From the NCBI GenBank assembly GCA_021234155.1, contig JAJEKV010000027.1, forward strand, positions 12,166,716 to 12,230,715: a DNA stretch of 64,000 nt, written 5' to 3'. Origin of the DNA: Isoetes taiwanensis (Eukaryota; Streptophyta; Lycopodiopsida; Isoetales; Isoetaceae). The position numbers were made by a program, and so were the translations under genes. The notes beneath the pieces were generated by a model that had not been told where the DNA came from, made no database searches, and saw nothing but the letters and a program-made list of their open reading frames with translations. Positions 12,401-21,785 of this stretch are shown here, in pieces (the stretch's first letter is position 1; each line of letters begins with the position of its first letter).

Positions 12401-15400
12401 CGAGTGTCCCAATCTCCCAACTCTGCTAGCCTTTGCACTCATGACATATGGGCGGGTTCTTTGTTCTATGGCTTTGGCTTTGGAAACACACGAAGCAAAT
12501 TTTGCTTTTCTATGCACTCTGTCTCTTTTCCTTGGGCATGGCTGCTGAGAAAGGATCGCCTTTGCTTTGGAGTAGTTTGACCCTTCTGTTTGTCTTTGAA
12601 GGACACACTGCTTCTTCTCTGCTTTGTTTCCCTTGATTGCCACTATATGGGGCTCTAGGCAGTCTGGTTTGTTGTTCTCGGGCTAAGCGCCTTTCTTTGC
12701 CTTGCCTTTATCTTGGTATCTTATTTGCCTCGCCGCTATTACGAGGTCTGTCCCTTGCAAGCTTATTGCCTTGGACTCAAAACCGGAAGATCGTTCTAGG
12801 GTTTATTGCCCTTACAAACTTCGCGGATCTCCTCATTCGGACCTTCAATGTAGCTTTCCCTTTGCATGCTTCTCACCTAACTTTGGCACATCTGACCTTA
12901 GCCTCATAAATTCCTCGTGTATTTACGTCTTGACTTGTTGCCTTCTTTGGCTTTGTAGAAGCTGGCGCATCATCTTGGACTTGTGCTCTCTTGGAGCGTA
13001 ATGGCTTGAAGGCTTTAGCAAACTTCTTGAACACGCAAGCATCCTGCTTAAGCCATGAGCCTTGGCATAGCCCTTCCACCAAATGCGTCTTTGCTCCCGC
13101 CGGGTTATTTGTTGCCACCCTGCCTTTATCCTTATCCTTCATACCATAGGCATTGCGTATTCGGCTCATCTCGTCAAGCCAAGCCTGCTGCTTCCATGCG
13201 ACTTTGTTCTCGCTGAGAATTGCTTTCGAGCTTCACGGCCTTCAAACATTTCCCAATCGCGAGTCTACTTTCTTACGGTAGTCGGGAGGTTCTTGTGTCC
13301 CTTTGTCGTCCCTCGGGGTGGTTCCTCGCCTTTTCGATGCGCTTTCGGACTTGGTTACGCTCTTCTTCTTCCTCGAGTCGGTCGAATCGAGGAGCTTAGT
13401 CGGAGGAGTCCAAGGCTTGGGGACCTTCTCTCTTGCTCCTCTTCTGTCTCTACGTTTCTCCGGTGATGCTTGCGGCGGTTGGCGTTACCACCGAACACGC
13501 TCACGCTTGTGCGGCTAGCAAGGCCTTTATCACGTTCGAGTCACGTCCTCATTTGCGATATTTCTTCTTACGGGTCATTTGTCCAAACTCTTCAAAGCGG
13601 GTTCCTTGCGGTGTGGCACAGGCGGACTCTGTTCCCACAGTAAGTTCAGCGGTTATGCGTTCTCTGGCGGCTCGGGCCTCTAAGGCTGCATACACAAGTG
13701 GTTCATATCTACATGGTTAGTTTTCCTTGCTTTCTTGCATTATTTATGTTTGTTGGCATGGTTGAGGGGACACAAAATGTATCAACAAAACATTTATAGT
13801 GCAAAGAGAATGTTATATTTATATTTTATATTACACTAATACAAGAACTTGCAACTCTTTGCTAATCACTTACGTTGATGCCGGTAAGATGGATTATCCT
13901 CAAGAACTTTTTCACTTGGGCTGTTCCCCTTGAATGGCCCAAGTTCCTAGGACATTGGTTGGCTGGAGATCCACCTGTAATGCTCTTGCTAAATCTTCTA
14001 TTCTGCGGTGGGAGGTGTAAAGGCTTCGTCAGCGGCTTGATCTTACTGCCGCTTTGTAAGGTATGGCTAAGTCGAAGGCGTCGAGTGCTACCGCTCTTTT
14101 CACCAGGATTGCATACTTTCGGTGTTGGGGGTAGCCGTGCATGCGGCGAATCGAGAGTGCAATCAGCAGCGATACTCCTTCCTGCGCCTGCGGGGGTGAA
14201 CTTTGCGGTGGATAACCGCTATTCTTCCATCCATCGGCAATGGCGGGTAATAGCGTAATGACACAATGTTGCGAGATGGGTCCTCGACCACTCGGTATCC
14301 GGCTCGGTTGTCTGCTTCGAAATCATCAACCTCCAGTGGTGAGCTCCACAGTAGTCCTTATTTATTCTTTGAAGCCCTCCGAGGGTCGGTCGCTGTCCTA
14401 TCGGGGAGGTTAGCGGACGAGCTTGCCGTTAGGATGTTTGAGGTCGCATAGCGGATCCCCATCGTTCTGGAGAGCAAGGAACTCTTCCTCCGTCGGTAGC
14501 TTGTTCTCGGCCCCAATGCGCCTCCATGATCCGCGATGTTCTTTGTAGGCTTGGATGTGGGAGGTAAACTCTCCGATGTAAGTGTCGGCTTCCCCTTACT
14601 TGGAGGGAAAGTCGGACTCTCCTCGGACGATGAAGTCGTCCAAGTCCGTTCCGAGGAGTTGGTGCGGCAACTCTTGGTCGGTACTCCCTTTCCACACTTT
14701 CAGGGAGGTTTTGAATGTCGCTTCGGGGGTAGAAACTCCTCACCAACCGGCGATAATGGGAGCGGGCTTGTGATGCCTAACCTGGGGGTGGTGGCGACTC
14801 GAGAGTCTGCCGGCTTCTTTCAGTCTTGCCCTCCCCTTTCTGCAGCAGCCATTTGCTCCTCTGTTTGGGTCGGAGCTCAACATCGTCTTCCTCCTCCTCA
14901 GTTCTGTTCATCAGGAGTCTTCTTCCTTCCCTTCCGCTCCTGTTTCATCTTGTGTGAGGAGCCGTTGTTCTTTGCTTCACGGCTAATGGATCCACGTCCA
15001 TGGGGAATAGAGGTTTCCCCACAATGTTCGGCTTGCGGTGGGTGAGAAAGATTGCGAGGCGGTGTTGAAAGAAGTACTTGGTCTGTTGGTGATTAGGACC
15101 ATTGGCTCGGTGTCGCGATGCGCTTTGTTTTTGTGAGGTATTTGGCGATGTTAGGGACATCGTCTAATCTTTTGCCTGCCGAGGACCGTCTAGGAACAAA
15201 ATATCCTATACAAGGAGGGGAGTTGCACTAAGCTGGTTCTACCCTAGCTTGGAACTCAGTCAAGACTCTACTATAAGTTGGGGTGGCAGTGCAAAGGTTG
15301 CTTGGACGTCTACCTCCTTCACGAAAATCTGGAAGATTTGGTCGACGTCGACCTCGGCTGACATGGCGCCGTATTTGTACCATCTCTGGAAATCGAGAAG

Positions 15401-18400
15401 TTGCCATTGATTAATTGCGGAAGAGGGTAACAAATGGTTGCAAGAGCCTCAGGGGAGTTAGGAAATGGGCTAGAAGGGCAGGAGCAGATTTGTAGGGTGC
15501 TTTCGAGAAGTGAGGGGTCTATTTATAGAAAGGGGAAACCCTAATTTTTGGATGACTTGAAAATTTCCTAGGATTGGGTAATTCTAACTTATCTGAGGTC
15601 AAAATAGGAGTTTGAGGACTATAGGAGATGCTTGAACAAGGCTAGGTTACCTAAAAGATGCTATGCAGTAGGTTGAAGGTGACTTTGACAAGTCCTGGTG
15701 AAGAATTGGTAAGAGGTCTCCACGACTTGCCCTCGCTTCAATCCTAACTTTTTGTTTTCGGCGACAGCGAGAATTTGTGAGACATCAGTCCCATTTCGAT
15801 TAAAGGTGTCCAATTTGGGTAAACTAATGGTGTAAGGGTGATGGGCTCACCAAATTAGCGAATCGACCCCTTATTTGGTCAATTTGGGCTGTTTTGGTCA
15901 AGTTTAGGCGAGGTCTCACGGCTTAGCCTCGCTTCAATCCTAACTTTTTGTTTTATGACGGGCGTGCCGAAATGTGAGACATCATGTCTCGGCTCCCAAA
16001 TGTCTATTTCTTTGAAATAAAAGCTAAAACTTATTAATTTGCTCTAATTACTCAAGTTTATGTCATCAAGGTAGACAAAATTGCTCTATATTACAAAATT
16101 TTTAATTATTTACAACAAAAGTTTCTAAGGGCGTTCTCCCTTAATGCGGGTCGCAAGACTCATGTCTTGTCGCATCAAGGTTACCCGCTTGGCGTGGATA
16201 GTGCAGGCTGTTGAATCTTCAAAATGTTGTACTATCTTTGCCTCAGCCGCCTCTTGCATTGCTAGCAGCGCCTCGTCTGTGACTCTAAAGTCTGTTCTAT
16301 AGGCCTGCATAACTTCACGCACCAACCCAGAAGCGAGGGGCCGCTGGGGGGATTAGGAGACCCGAATCTTATTTGGAAGTGTCTAATCTCCCTTAACAGC
16401 TCTTCTCTCTACCTCCTTCCTATCGCTTTTCTTCTGGGTGGCGGCTTAGGAACAGGACCGGTGGTGGCGGCCTTTAGGGTTTCTTTGCCGTTCGTTGGTC
16501 GCCCTCCCTCGATGAACTTAACTCTGTTTTCTTCATAATATTTGTTATAGGCCTCCCATTTCTTCATGTAGGCCTCGTGCTCCCTCATCTTTCTCTCATA
16601 AATCTTCACCCTGTCGGTGACGTAGGCTTCCCGGGCGGGTCGTGGTTGCTTCTTTCTATCCCATGCCGGGTACTCAGGGGGCTTCTGCACTTGGTCTTGC
16701 TGGGGTTGCTCAGGTGCCGGCTGCTCAGGTACTTCTTGCTCGTCACCTGGATTCTTGGAAGAGCTTCCTGCGGCGTTAGGGTTGAAGTCCCCATCGGAAA
16801 GAGTCGTCCGGAAGGGTTTGGGGGTTCGTCGGGTTGCAGCTCCTTGATGATAATGTTGGGGTTCGGCCTCTTCCTTGGCGGGCAGTCCTTTGTTCTCCTT
16901 ATGCCAGCCACGAACTTCCCTTTCTTTTTCTTCTTTTCTTCTGCTGCCTTTTGTTCCTCTTCCTCCCTTTTCCTCTTTTTGTCTTCCCTTCTCTTCTGCC
17001 CGCTTTCGTACTTCGATGAATCTTCTAAGATGCGCTACCTCCGGCTGGCTCGGACGGTCACTTGCTCATCTGCTTTCGAGGATTTCCGTGGAGTGCGCGT
17101 CCCGAGATAGTGCGCTAACATTTCTGCTGCGGATCTCCCTCTCTATCTCCTCATACACCTCCCTCGTCTCGTCGTCCATGGGTTTGGAGATGTGGCCTCG
17201 TCCTCCCTCCACCTGCTTGGTTGAAGACATCGATCAAATCGGAGGTGTCTTGCTCTTCGTCCGGGGCGAGCGACCCCCTCTTCTGCGAGCCTCTCACGAA
17301 GCATCTTCCGAATGATCTCTGTCTCAGTTGGTGGTTTTCGCTGGCGGCGCTTCCTTCTTGGTCTGTTTGGTTCGGGCCATGTTTTCTGGATCGTCAATCG
17401 GATAAAAGCTAGAAAGATCGCCTAAATTGGGGAGAGCGGATTTCTAGGGCTTGGACGAAAAAAAATGAGGGGGTTCTATATCTATTTATAGCTTGGGGAA
17501 TTTTAGGTCAAAACTCAAGTTGCTCTGTTTAACATGCTAAGGCACCAATTTATCTAAAACTTATACTTATTTCAGACTTTTTCTACCCATTGGTCTCCAC
17601 GACTTGCGCCTCGTTCCAATACTAATGTTTAGTTTTGCGACCAGGCGCGAGCTGTGAGATCTCATACATTTCTAGGGTTTTTAGGTAATTAAAACATGCT
17701 ATTCTAACTAATTCCTACCTTAGAATTAGCCTTACCACATTATTTATCTCAAATTCATCATGTTTTGGTGTTCTTGGCTCGATGTCTCATAGCTTGCGCC
17801 TCGCTTCAAAACAAAAAGTTAGTTTTCTGACGGTAGGAATGTGTGAGACCACCTCACTTGGAAAATTTTGGCTCGTTCTTTTTAATCTTGTTAAATTCAA
17901 TTCACTTAATTGTTACTAGCTTAGCATAACTACAAAGGTGAGAAAAATTTTTCCCACTTTTCGAGGCTTGAGGATCCTATCAAGTTAGTACTACTGGGAA
18001 CATGGTCAGTGCTTTGCTCTTGGTCTCCAAGAACATTGCTCTGATACCACTGTGACGTCCCCTACTGTATCTGCGTGCACTCACCGTATACAAACAGAGT
18101 TCTTCCCCACACCAGCTCCATCTTCGATAGGGGCCCCCTCCACATATCAGACCCGCACATCCAGTCCTAGCTGGGGGGAGAGTGAAGGTGTCATTCTACC
18201 CCGCCTCCCTCGGGGCCTACCTAGTTTTAAGCTTAAACATACATGTCAAGAGCACATACATCAACATCCTCGCCAGGACCATCTCAAGGATGGTCCCCCA
18301 TATCTGCGATAGACAAAGATCACATTATCACATAGGGGATCCTACCCAAGGCTCGGACTCAAAGGATGACCGACGCTTGGGTCTCCCCGAGTTCGTTGCG

Positions 18401-20329
18401 CATGCATTCATGGCAATGGATTTGGCCGGCATAAGAACATGGCATAGGGTTGTCCCCTCCATCCGCCCCTCCCCATTGCACACTTTGGTAGGTGAAAAGT
18501 GTTGGGACATCAGGCCCGCCGGATGCATAGCCCAGAAGGGGCTATTCCCTCGGTCTCATCCTCCCGGCCAGGATGGGGCAGGTAGGGATCACCCCTCGGA
18601 GATCGCAGCATGCTAACTCAAGGTGACTAGAGGGCCACGCCTCAGATTCGGTGAACCCACCGGAAAGTGTACACCACTTCACTCTGCAGTCCCAGCCCAT
18701 GCCTTACCCCTTTTCGATGGTAAGCCATCAGACCCTAGTCACAATGATCCCCGGTGAGGCTTTACACACCCGGGGGATCGTTCAAGAATCGGGACATGAA
18801 TCTCCTTCTTAGCCGGTCGCCCCCTTCACCCACAACCGTGTGTGGCTCTTGTGGTGGTTAATCTACTGGTGTGTGCTAGAGAGGCTACTCTAGGAGCATC
18901 AACTACAAGCTTTAGGGCCTCTACCCCCTTCCCAATACAAGGAGTTCACAGAAATACATCATCCAAATATATCACGGAGGAAGAACTAAAGAACTAGATC
19001 CAATCATAGAGTTAGGTTCTTTAGTTAGTGTCCGAGATCTAAGATCTAGATAAACTATTATGGGCAATTTAATAGTCTAAACCCTAATGATTCTATGACT
19101 AGAAGACGGTTTAAGCTATTAAATTGACCAAATACCTGATCCTTGAGTGGCTCCTCCTGACCTGAAGTTCAACCATCCTTGCCGAAATGATCGAATGTAG
19201 GAAACCGATGGCGCAATTCGGCAAGGGAGGCGGGAGGCGGTTTTGGCTCCCGGGGCAGCCAAAACCGAGCTCTAAAACCCTAAGGACGAAAAAACTAGCA
19301 AGCTAGGGTTTTCCTACCCTAAATAGACATGGGGTTTAGGCTAGGGTTTCCAATTACCCAATTTGGCATGTGGGATAATTGGAAAGGCCCCACTTGCCTT
19401 TAGTGGCTAGGTGGCAAAATATGCCAACATGGAAAGGTGTGCCCTCATTAATGTGCACATGTGCACATTAATAATATATGAACACTCCTAGCAAGTTGCC
19501 CCCTAGGGCTACTTACCTGGCTATCCGTTGGCGTACACGTCAATCGGGGTGGCGTGTACGCGTGACGTGGCAGTACAATGTACGTCCTGGGAGCGTATAC
19601 TGTGCTGGAACGTCACAACAGGAACTTCTAATGCCAAGATGTATAAGAACATTGTCAGGAGCATGCTCCTACAAATGCACATGCATCCTCTCTCCCTAGA
19701 CTATCATTCCTAGACTATCATTAGAGCTCCCTTTACTAAAAGTCTTATCATTCTTTCACAAAAGCTTTAAGGAAGTAGCTGCTTGCTTTGACGAGATAAA
19801 TTACTTTCCTTGCTTCTTCATCTTAAAACCCTGGTCATGAAACTTAGTTTTATTCCTAAATATTACCAACCTTAAAGATGTAGATGCAGCGCTTGTTGGA
19901 AGAAAATTTCCGAGACTGCTTCAGATTAACCACCTGCAGAAGCATAAATCCATTGCACAGTCTATTGCAACCTAATATCGAAGAGAAAGTACCTTCCAGT
20001 TCTCATTCGTAGTGTAGAGTGTCAGCTTATGCATAGTAAAGGATGCTAAAGGTGGTGTCCTGATGAACATTGGCATCAGATAACCACACAAAAATAAGAG
20101 CAGTATATTTTACAAACAACAAATATAACTAAAACTTTAAGTGGTTTGTCATACACCTACTTTAATCTGTAAGGTCATTTCACGGCTACTAAAATGAGAT
20201 TAAATACCCTATAAAATTCATAAACTTATGCATTACTAACCGTGATAGCTCCTTCTTTGTCAGGAGTACCTCCCCTAGTCTCAACCATCAAATTCACAAC
20301 ACCAACCTCTATTGTCATGCCATCGCAAT
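6361..20329 (-). CDS. Host gene fragment, chorein-domain lipid-transfer family (BLTP3/UHRF1BP1-like), split by element A
   Basis: Four short exons on the minus strand read in order as one protein: a VGVVNLMVETRGG segment (20241-20329), TPPLASF...LYTTNENWK (19994-20060), VVNLKQSRKFSSNKRCIYIFK (19871-19933) and KLEWESLSVDLLPHPDMF (6361-6459). From memory, this order matches the N-terminal chorein region of the plant UHRF1-binding-protein-1-like family, thought to move lipids at membrane contacts. Most exon edges have AG acceptors and GT donors. Exons 19994-20060, 19871-19933 and 6459 join in frame. The join between 20241 and 20060 is one base out of phase. Element A lies in the intron before the last exon. 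The 5' exons and the rest of the 3' end are not visible, so expression cannot be judged. Confidence 0.65.
6499..8046 (-). repeat. Element A 3' LTR
   Basis: It begins TGTGGCGTCCCC and ends GAGCGTCACA on the plus strand, matching 18051-19617 along its whole length with scattered indels, many at CG-rich sites. The shared AT-rich block at about 7740-7920 is nearly identical to 19310-19490. Confidence 0.88.
8047..8060 (-). other. Element A polypurine tract
   Basis: The minus strand reads AAGGTGGGGAGAA immediately before the 3' LTR start TGTGACG. This is where plus-strand DNA synthesis is primed during reverse transcription. Element E has a matching tract, GGGGGGGAGAA. Confidence 0.85.
8906..10200 (-). 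pseudogene. Element A integrase with C-terminal chromodomain
   Basis: Integrase inserts the element's DNA into the genome; in chromoviruses a chromodomain helps choose chromatin. Visible are PNAKWEVISMDFITDSQEQM with the first catalytic Asp, a damaged second Asp block (EIIS...RFMSAFWQDLF), the STG...TDGR region holding the Glu block, and later the chromodomain (FLQYLVKWKHLPLEDATRV at 8906-9109). In the last motif the usual W after the T is changed to R. Four or more frame changes separate these parts. Between about 9110 and 9560, lightly coding remnants of the GPY/F region occur. Confidence 0.85.
10430..11760 (-). pseudogene. Element A reverse transcriptase and RNase H
   Basis: The catalytic box is VFFDDILVY at about 11211-11236, in a different frame from the neighbouring LEKLRRHRHA helix. 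RNase H follows with MKDWVEHWHKKAQKGFELLK, then EERVVAYDSVKMND and RIWRHYLLGRKFQL. The order RT, RNase H, integrase is that of Ty3/gypsy. Many small indels break the frame, and no long open frame survives. Confidence 0.85.
11776..12090 (-). pseudogene. Element A protease region
   Basis: The frame reads MIIGMEYLGPAGPLLIVESF then TFPTPDGKIIEI, matching element D's DLIIGMEYLGPTNAVIDCGK and MAPNGKIIEITGK at 62580-62700. In this family this is the C-terminal half of the aspartic protease before RT. The catalytic Asp segment upstream is scrambled by frame changes. Confidence 0.75.
12090..13715 (-). pseudogene. Element A Gag
   Basis: Gag forms the particle. Pieces aligning with element D's Gag include a QMR-type coiled segment (about 13560), a DEMSRIRNAYGMKDKDKGR-like block (about 13150) and a post-knuckle block, LAELGDWDTRP...YIRGECHIF (12438-12330). 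The CCHC knuckle itself is damaged here. The start is placed near 13715 by comparison with the D Gag start at 60724. Confidence 0.7.
13990..15406 (-). pseudogene. Element A ORF2, conserved protein of unknown function
   Basis: I do not recognise a named family. The start ATG at 15404-15406 reads MATSRF. After one frame change it continues QRWYKYGAMSAEVDVDQIFQ, with blocks DDVPNIAKYLTKTKRIA and, much later, PMDGRIAVIHRK and KYAILVKRAVALDAFDLAIP. Every block has a counterpart in the same order in element D (59206-60640), so this is a real, shared coding region. It lies between the stem-loop pair at 15715-15980 and Gag. The first ~120 residues could hold a histone-type helix-loop-helix, but the evidence is weak. 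Several stops and frameshifts break it. Confidence 0.65.
15715..15980 (-). repeat. Stem-loop repeats between ORF1 and ORF2 of element A (two copies)
   Basis: Two copies, 15715-15785 and 15912-15980, start 197 bp apart. Each opens with GGTCTC and closes with GTGAGAC, with inner pairing such as CTCGCT/AGCGAG and a shared loop-side text, CTAACTTTTTGTTTT. They resemble the pair at 17592-17849. Confidence 0.75.
16125..17380 (-). pseudogene. Element A ORF1: histone H3-like protein with a long charged insert
   Basis: The start at 17380 reads MARTKQTKKEAPPAKTTN, then a stop; the H3 tail is ARTKQTARK. Charged Lys/Glu-rich text follows, then PAREAYVTDRV with YERKMREHEAYMKKWEAYNK (16690-16480). The C-terminal part is an H3 fold: LREIRHFQ (alpha-N), VREVMQAYRTDFRVTDEALL (alpha-1/loop 1), AMQEAAEAKIV (alpha-2) and IHAKRVTLMRQDMSLATRIK (loop 2/alpha-3), ending GERP. 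By eye about 28 of 48 residues of alpha-2 to the end agree with canonical H3. Cys110, His113 and Asp123 positions of the H3-H3' bundle are kept. TDEALLAMQEAAEA and TLMR-x-D also recall plant CENH3, but loop 1 has canonical H3 length. Frame changes and stops break it, so it is a relic. Confidence 0.85.
17592..17849 (-). repeat. Stem-loop repeats in the leader of element A (two copies)
   Basis: Copies lie at 17592-17661 and 17783-17849, 191 bp apart, between the PBS and ORF1. The first has a long stem: GGTCTCCACGACTTGCGCCT pairs with AGGCGCGAGCTGTGAGATC with few mismatches. The second keeps GTCTCA/TGTGAGAC at its base. They match the copies after ORF1. Confidence 0.75.
18038..18049 (-). other. 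Element A primer-binding site
   Basis: The minus strand reads TGGTATCAGAGC one base after the 5' LTR end. It is complementary to the 3' end of initiator tRNA-Met and fixes the minus orientation. Confidence 0.92.
18051..19617 (-). repeat. Element A 5' LTR (1567 bp)
   Basis: It runs from TGTGACGTCCCC to GGAACGTCACA on the plus strand, the termini being inverted repeats. Its length equals that deduced for the LTR of element E once its insertion is removed. Confidence 0.9.
19871..19933 (-). CDS. Host gene exon (63 bp)
   Basis: Exactly 21 codons, VVNLKQ...IYIFK. It is flanked by the acceptor TTCTGCAG and the donor GTTGGTAATA. It joins in frame to its neighbours on both sides. Confidence 0.65.
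19994..20060 (-). CDS. Host gene exon (67 bp)
   Basis: Encodes TPPLASFTMHKLTLYTTNEN and WK after one leading base. The acceptor is TTCATCAG and the donor GTACTTTC. It joins in phase to the exon at 19871-19933. Confidence 0.65.
20241..20329 (-). CDS. Host gene exon (89 bp)
   Basis: Encodes DGMTIEVGVVNLMVETRGG and PDKEGAIT between the acceptor GCATTTTAG and the donor GTTAGTAATG. Joining it to the next exon leaves the phase one base out, which may be a sequence error or a real lesion. Confidence 0.6.
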
Positions 20330-21785
20330 CTAAAATGCAAAGATAAAATTGTAAATTTTGCTCAAAGCGCATACACTAGGCGGTCTATTCAAACCATTCT
20401 TTCCTATGACCTTTTTCAATATAAGTCCCTTGATAATCATTACAGAACCACAAGCAACGTAAAGCAAGTACCAACGTAAAGCAATCATTACCTTTGCTCT
20501 TAGCAGTTGCTCCAAGCCCTTGCTCAGAAGATTGACATACATATACTTAGTTGCTTAGCACCTATCTCTGTTATGACAATGCAAGTAGCAAATAAAAAAC
20601 CACAATGCATTTAAGATGGATTCATTGGTGGAAGGACCTCATCCGAATAAACAAATAAGTAAATAGAGGTATTAAGGGTTCTACCTGCTCTAAAGGGCTT
20701 GATCTTCATGCATATCCGGGCTATGCCCGATCATTAGGCCATGATTGTTAGGGCCAAAATGGTTGCTCCAAACCAGCACCAGAAGAAATAGAGAATCAGT
20801 AGCAATGTAAGCTATGCAATGAAAATAAAATAAGCATTAAAAGATCAAACAGCTATTAGACGCTTTACAAAGACGGCCCAAAGACGTAAGGATCTATCCT
20901 AAAACCGATTCACTTAATCTTGCAAGCTCTCGGGTTGCCTACACCAAAAGAAAACATAAGAATGAAAAATACGAAAAATAGATGGATTTAGAAAAAGTGA
21001 CCTGATCCATTCTATGACATGCAAAAAAAAAAAAAGGGATAAAAAGAGGAGAGGCTAAAGGAAAAGCGGAAAATTCATGTTGCGAGACTTACCCTCCTCG
21101 GCTAAATATTGGCTTCCTTACACCGGGTAGCTTAGTTTTGTCACTCCCATTCCCACTCAAATGTGGAAAACATACTCTCGTAAGATTTGCAGACAGATCT
21201 CCAAACGGTGCTTCAATCCTTCTCCATAGTTGAAAGAGACTGCTACCATAGCTATAATCTCAAGAATCGGTACACCCTAAATCCACGTTAGATATCAGAG
21301 ATTTAGATTAAACCCATTTGGAATTTGCCAGCTTTTAAGCAGATCAAGAGTCATATGAGACAAAGAAATCCAAAGTTGTGTTAGAGATCCAAGTTTTGAG
21401 GTTAAAAATCGTACTCAAAGGAAAAGATTCTACCTTAAGCTTTCTTTCCTTCACGACTCCTCTGCATCAGAGATTCCGACTCCTCTGCTGATTGAAACCC
21501 TATATCGGAATGCCAGAAAGTTTTGCTTCTTGGTTCTATCATTCTGGAGCCATTCTGGAGCCTTGACGACTGCAGAAGGGTGTACCGGCGCAGACGAATG
21601 CCTTATACCCCTACCCGGATCCATGCGGGAGCGCCATTTCCCGCCCACCACCCCTAACGTTTTGAGTACTGCTAGAACTTGGTTTTTTATACAACCAACC
21701 CATACGTCTACGGACCCCTTTGGCAATTAAAAAACCCCCTACCAGTCACGATGTTGGTCTATACGGGTTCAACATGATGAAGTCC
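20330..21785. other. AT-rich stretch upstream of the visible host exons
   Basis: This probably holds introns of the minus-strand host gene. I could not place further exons with confidence. There is an A-run at 21024-21037. A GC-richer segment at 21430-21730 has an open minus-strand frame without recognisable motifs. Confidence 0.4.

Larger units (their letters stand above)
6499..19617 (-). mobile_element. Element A: full-length Ty3/gypsy chromovirus carrying an H3-like ORF1
   Basis: The element is 13,119 bp with LTRs at 18051-19617 (5') and 6499-8046 (3'), a PBS, a PPT, Gag, protease, RT, RNase H, integrase and chromodomain. Between the PBS and Gag lie two extra reading frames: a histone-H3-like protein (16125-17380) and an unknown protein (13990-15406). 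Stem-loop repeats flank the first. All frames carry lesions. The LTRs differ by many small indels, so the copy is either old or poorly called. Flanking 5-mers are agcag (left) and acagg (right), so no clean target duplication is seen. It sits in an intron of the host gene. Confidence 0.9.

Noticed and set aside
13083-15045. Several plus-strand frames of 100-170 codons
   Set aside because: They lie opposite the ORF2 and Gag regions of element A, whose minus-strand blocks match element D; the plus-strand versions have no similarity to anything I know.
6494-19622. Target-site duplication for element A
   Set aside because: Flanks agcag and acagg do not match; calling a 4-of-5 match by shifting the LTR end would break the CA terminus.
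21430-21730. First exon of the host gene
   Set aside because: The open minus-strand frame shows none of the expected chorein N-terminal phrases and no clear splice donor.
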